A stretch of 64,000 bases of DNA from Chromatiales bacterium (lineage in GTDB: Bacteria > Pseudomonadota > Gammaproteobacteria > UBA6429): NCBI GenBank assembly GCA_027076405.1, contig JALTJN010000362.1:310001-374000 (forward strand). Reading direction: 5' to 3'. The notes under the pieces were generated by a model. That model was not told the origin of the DNA. It saw only the letters and a program-made list of their open reading frames with translations, and did not search any database. Both the position numbers and the translations under genes were made by a program. Positions 61,192-64,000 of the stretch are shown in pieces. Position 1 is the stretch's first letter. The number at the start of each line of letters is the position of its first letter.

Positions 61192-61566
61192 TTAATTAAC
61201 TGTTTTATCTGTTTCTATTTCAGTCATTGCCGGAGTGTCAAATTTAACGGATGAGTGGCGATTATTTTGCTGACGAGCAATACGTCGTGAGACGGTTCGA
61301 CCGGCACGATCAGCGGCACGATCAATAGCAAAATAAAGGTCACTTTCTGTATCTTCAATGACAACATCCCGTAAGCCGGGAAGTACCACCTGAATATGAC
61401 AACACTTGTCTGAGCCACCACGGGGCCCGTTAATGTCGGATAATCGCACGATGATATGTTGAATATGATCGTCTCTATTGCTTAAAGCAAATCCTAACCG
61501 TCTATCAATATGGCTACGCAAAGCCTCTGTTAGGCTGAAATCACGGGCTTGAACATCAATTTGCAT
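61192..61566 (-). CDS. hpf: Ribosome hibernation factor HPF/RaiA family
   Basis: A 124-residue protein with the HPF/RaiA ribosome-binding fold: MQIDVQARDFSLTEALRSHID at the start, VRLSDINGPRGG in the middle and AIDRAADRAGRTVSRRIARQ helix. It contains a CC in DKCCHIQV and an unrelated C-terminal tail. It stabilises idle 70S or 100S ribosomes. The frame could open at 61584, but the ATG at 61566 has GGAGGAA upstream. It precedes htpX. Confidence 0.85.
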   Translation of the reverse strand: MQIDVQARDFSLTEALRSHIDRRLGFALSNRDDHIQHIIVRLSDINGPRGGSDKCCHIQVVLPGLRDVVIEDTESDLYFAIDRAADRAGRTVSRRIARQQNNRHSSVKFDTPAMTEIETDKTVN

Positions 61567-61703
61567 ATTTCCTCCAAACTTCATTTATTTGACTAACTGA
61601 AACAGGGTAGTGCAAATTTAAGATCTATAAAAGTCGAATTATTACTGTATAATCATCGTATTATTCGAACTATTGGTTTGCCGTAAAATCAGCAAAAATT
61701 GGT

Positions 61704-62600
61704 ATGAACTATAAGCACCTTCATTATTTTTGGGTTGTGGCCAAATCGGGCAGTATTGCGCGTGCCAGTGAAAAACTTCATCTCACCCCGCAAACGATAA
61801 GTGGACAAATTAGTCTACTTGAAGAGAAGTTAGGTGAATCCTTATTTACGCGAGTTGGGCGTAATCTGGAACTAACTGATAGTGGGCGGCTTGTATTAAG
61901 TTATGCGGAGGAAATATTTTCGTTAGGCGGTGAACTTGAAGAAATGTTACGAAACCTGCCAGAAGATAGACCGCTTGTCTTCAAGGTTGGTGTTGCAGAT
62001 GTGGTTGCAAAATCAATTGCTTACCGTTTATTAGCACCGGCCTTACAATTACCCGAGCCTGTTCGTATTATTTGTCGCGAAGGTTCTGCAGAATCATTAT
62101 TAGCAGAACTCGCGCTACATAAAATTGATTTGGTGATTGCTGACAGTCCAATTTCATCTGCTATACATGTTCGAGGATTTAACCATCCACTTGGTGATTG
62201 CGGTATTACTTTTTTTGCAACACCGCAACTAGCCAGTAAGCTGGATAAAAAATTTCCGCAAAATCTCAATGGCATGCCTTTACTGGTGCCGAGCGAATTA
62301 ACGGCGACTCGAAATCATTTGACCAAGTGGCTTGATGGGCAGCATATTTATCCTCATATCGTTGGCGAGTTTGATGATAGTGCATTAATGAAGGCATTTG
62401 GCCGTACAGGAACTGGCATTTTTATTGCTCCCACCCCTATTGCCGAAGAGGTGATACAACAATATGGCGTGATTAAGATTGGAGAGACGTATGAAATACG
62501 CGAGCGTTATTATGCTATTTCAGTTGAGAGAAAAATTTCACACCCTGCTGTTGCTGCTATTACTGAAACAGCAAGAGAGTGGCTGTTTAGTAATAAATAA
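61704..62600 (+). CDS. nhaR: LysR-family activator NhaR
   Basis: A 298-residue LysR regulator. N-terminal winged helix (NYKHLHYFWVVAKSGSIARA, LTPQTISGQISLLEEKLG) and a periplasmic-binding-like effector domain (about 90-295). YFWVVAKSGSI and the GRTGTGIFIAPTPI segment match NhaR, the sodium-responsive activator of nhaA, which is encoded in this window at 57088-58443. It converges on rapA with a 6-bp gap. Confidence 0.93.
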   Translation: MNYKHLHYFWVVAKSGSIARASEKLHLTPQTISGQISLLEEKLGESLFTRVGRNLELTDSGRLVLSYAEEIFSLGGELEEMLRNLPEDRPLVFKVGVADVVAKSIAYRLLAPALQLPEPVRIICREGSAESLLAELALHKIDLVIADSPISSAIHVRGFNHPLGDCGITFFATPQLASKLDKKFPQNLNGMPLLVPSELTATRNHLTKWLDGQHIYPHIVGEFDDSALMKAFGRTGTGIFIAPTPIAEEVIQQYGVIKIGETYEIRERYYAISVERKISHPAVAAITETAREWLFSNK

Positions 62601-62606
62601 TCCTGA

Positions 62607-64000
62607 TTAACCTGCGATAATTAATCGTAATGCATCAAGTCTTAATTGCGGGTGTTGGATGTATTCGAGTAACTGTTCTTTTTCATCTTCGAGTTGTTTA
62701 ATCTCATCATCACGTACATTGGGATTCGTTTTTTGCAATGAGTGCAGGCGTGAAATTTGTTCACCCAGTTGTTCTTCAATTTGTTTATTCGCTATATCAA
62801 TAAGAACCGGAATATTTTGTGATAACTGGGATTCGGCCTGGACAATGGTCTTTCTTAAATTTTCTCTGTGACCAGCAACAATTTTCTGGCAGGTGTGTAT
62901 ATCAATATTTGGAACAAGACTTTTACATTGGGAAAAAGAAAGTTTATCGCTATGGTCTACACTATCTTTATCCATAACAAGACGAATTAATTGTGCCGGC
63001 ATAAAGCGATCAATTTGTAAGTGCGGTGGAGCAATACATTGCACAACAAACAGCATTTCCAGCAGCACAGTGCCTGTTTTAAAGTTTTTATTTTTAATAA
63101 TACTAAAAGCAACATTGCCATGTTCTCCTTCAAACACCATATCCATGACACCGTTCACCATAGGGTGTTCCCAACTCATGAAAAGCCGGTCTTCATGTAC
63201 TAATGCGGTTTCACGATCAAAGGTAATGGTCACGCCGTCATCGGGTAATTCAGGAAAGTGCGGAGTCAGCATATGGTTACCGGGATGTAACACATAACTA
63301 TGCGAGCTATGATCAGTATGTTCAACGCCATAAGCATCACAAACTCTTAGCATATAATTTTCAAGTTCATCGTTATCTTCTATTTGATGAATTGTGTTAA
63401 TGAGTTTATCGGCAACAGGTTTTCTGAACGAATTCATTTCCAGTAATCGATCGCGGCCTTTTTGTAGTTCGGCATTTAACTCGCTGTAAAGTGGTTTGGC
63501 TTTGTCGAGTAACGATATAACATTATCGACATCATAGTGAACCTGTTCTAACTGTTCATAGAGTTCTTTGCCAAGTTGTGCCATCATGCCCTGGCCGGCA
63601 GGACAGGTTTGGGCAAATGCATTCAGACCTTCTTTATACCAGTGAAACAAAATTTCCTGTGCAGATTCTTTTATATAAGGTATATGAATCTGAATAATTT
63701 CTTTTTGCCCGATACGGTCAAGTCGACCAATACGCTGTTCGAGTAAATCAGGATTTAACGGTAAATCAAACAAGATCAAGTTATGCGAGAACTGGAAGTT
63801 ACGACCTTCACTGCCTATTTCGGAACAAATTAATACTTGTGCGCCATCTTCTTCGTCTGCGAAGTAAGCAGCGGCGCGATCACGTTCGATGATGCTTAAA
63901 TTTTCATGGAATACAGAAGCTCGTATGGCATATTTATTTTTAAGTAAATCTTCCAGTTCCAGTGCTGTTTCAGCATGAGCACAAATAACAAGAACTTTTT
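62607..64000 (-). CDS. rapA: RNA polymerase-associated helicase RapA (partial, 3' part)
   Basis: The open frame continues to the window edge without a stop (codons LVICAHAETALELEDLL near the edge), so only the C-terminal about 464 residues are present. Helicase motifs IV-VI are seen (LICSEIGSEGRNFQFSHNLI, LIQxRIGRLDRIGQ-type LEQRIGRLDRIGQ), then the RapA-specific domain. RapA recycles RNA polymerase after transcription. The N-terminal Walker A and B regions lie outside the window. Confidence 0.93.
   Translation of the reverse strand, partial: KVLVICAHAETALELEDLLKNKYAIRASVFHENLSIIERDRAAAYFADEEDGAQVLICSEIGSEGRNFQFSHNLILFDLPLNPDLLEQRIGRLDRIGQKEIIQIHIPYIKESAQEILFHWYKEGLNAFAQTCPAGQGMMAQLGKELYEQLEQVHYDVDNVISLLDKAKPLYSELNAELQKGRDRLLEMNSFRKPVADKLINTIHQIEDNDELENYMLRVCDAYGVEHTDHSSHSYVLHPGNHMLTPHFPELPDDGVTITFDRETALVHEDRLFMSWEHPMVNGVMDMVFEGEHGNVAFSIIKNKNFKTGTVLLEMLFVVQCIAPPHLQIDRFMPAQLIRLVMDKDSVDHSDKLSFSQCKSLVPNIDIHTCQKIVAGHRENLRKTIVQAESQLSQNIPVLIDIANKQIEEQLGEQISRLHSLQKTNPNVRDDEIKQLEDEKEQLLEYIQHPQLRLDALRLIIAG

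Overview
The window is an AT-rich, densely coded stretch of chromosome from a Gram-negative bacterium. The pst/pho block, nhaA with nhaR, htpX, an HPF-type protein and rapA, together with porins, RND efflux and lipoproteins, point to a gammaproteobacterium. Sulfur-transfer proteins (four rhodanese or rhodanese-fusion genes, three TauE/ArsP-like permeases) and a sodium/proton antiporter fit a marine, possibly sulfur-oxidising lineage, but that is inference. I saw no insertion sequence, CRISPR array, tRNA or rRNA.

Layout. 1-5.6 kb: a partial membrane-anchored hypothetical gene and a c-di-GMP block (HDOD-GGDEF; FIST plus PAS-GGDEF-EAL). 5.7-10.9 kb: sulfur and redox genes (ArsR-rhodanese regulator, fatty-acid hydroxylase, TVP38-rhodanese, TauE, pentaheme cytochrome). 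11.2-14.2 kb: arsenosugar genes (arsS, two glycosyltransferases, two small genes). 14.2-15.7 kb: a secreted PhoX/DUF839 protein behind a clear Pho box. 15.7-21.5 kb: an extended mercury operon merC-merA-merT-merP followed by a TlpA-like protein, a CC membrane protein and a CopZ-like Fe-S protein, with two MerR-type operators, a CobW/COG0523 GTPase and merR. 21.6-27.6 kb: the most unusual part, a ten-gene cassette of four exported CxFC/CxYC heavy-metal-associated (HMA) proteins, an outer-membrane barrel, a second MerT-like protein, a CGKC thioredoxin-like protein, a tandem CcdA/DsbD-like membrane protein, a metallo-beta-lactamase-fold protein lacking its HxHxD motif, and a CueR-like MerR regulator, with two matching operators.

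27.6-39.6 kb: GyrI-like protein, small membrane protein, nuclease, a Fur-box-preceded operon (cytochrome-FTR1 permease, DUF411, CDF), and a czcCBA-D efflux operon. 39.6-42.3 kb: arsR, ArsJ-associated GAPDH and arsJ behind a perfect ArsR-type dyad. 42.3-48.5 kb: Crp/Fnr regulator, porin, periplasmic thiosulfate sulfurtransferase, SigZ-like sigma factor, rhomboid protease, ArsP-like permease, a Cys-tailed small protein, a CANC mini-thioredoxin, and a structured non-coding stretch. 48.5-55.7 kb: phoU, pstSCAB (Pho box before pstS) and phoBR. 55.8-64 kb: TauE, DUF523, nhaA, a KefB/YbaL-type antiporter, htpX, HPF, nhaR and the 3' part of rapA.

The region reads as a metal, arsenic and phosphate stress island. 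Arsenate would enter through Pst and leave as 1-arseno-3-phosphoglycerate through GAPDH/ArsJ or be built into arsenosugars by ArsS and its glycosyltransferases. Mercury and other soft metals would be handled by Mer and the adjoining cassette, divalent metals by Czc/CDF, and iron by a Fur-regulated FTR1. Several starts were moved from the longest possible frame to positions supported by ribosome binding sites, signal peptides or family alignment, as stated per gene.
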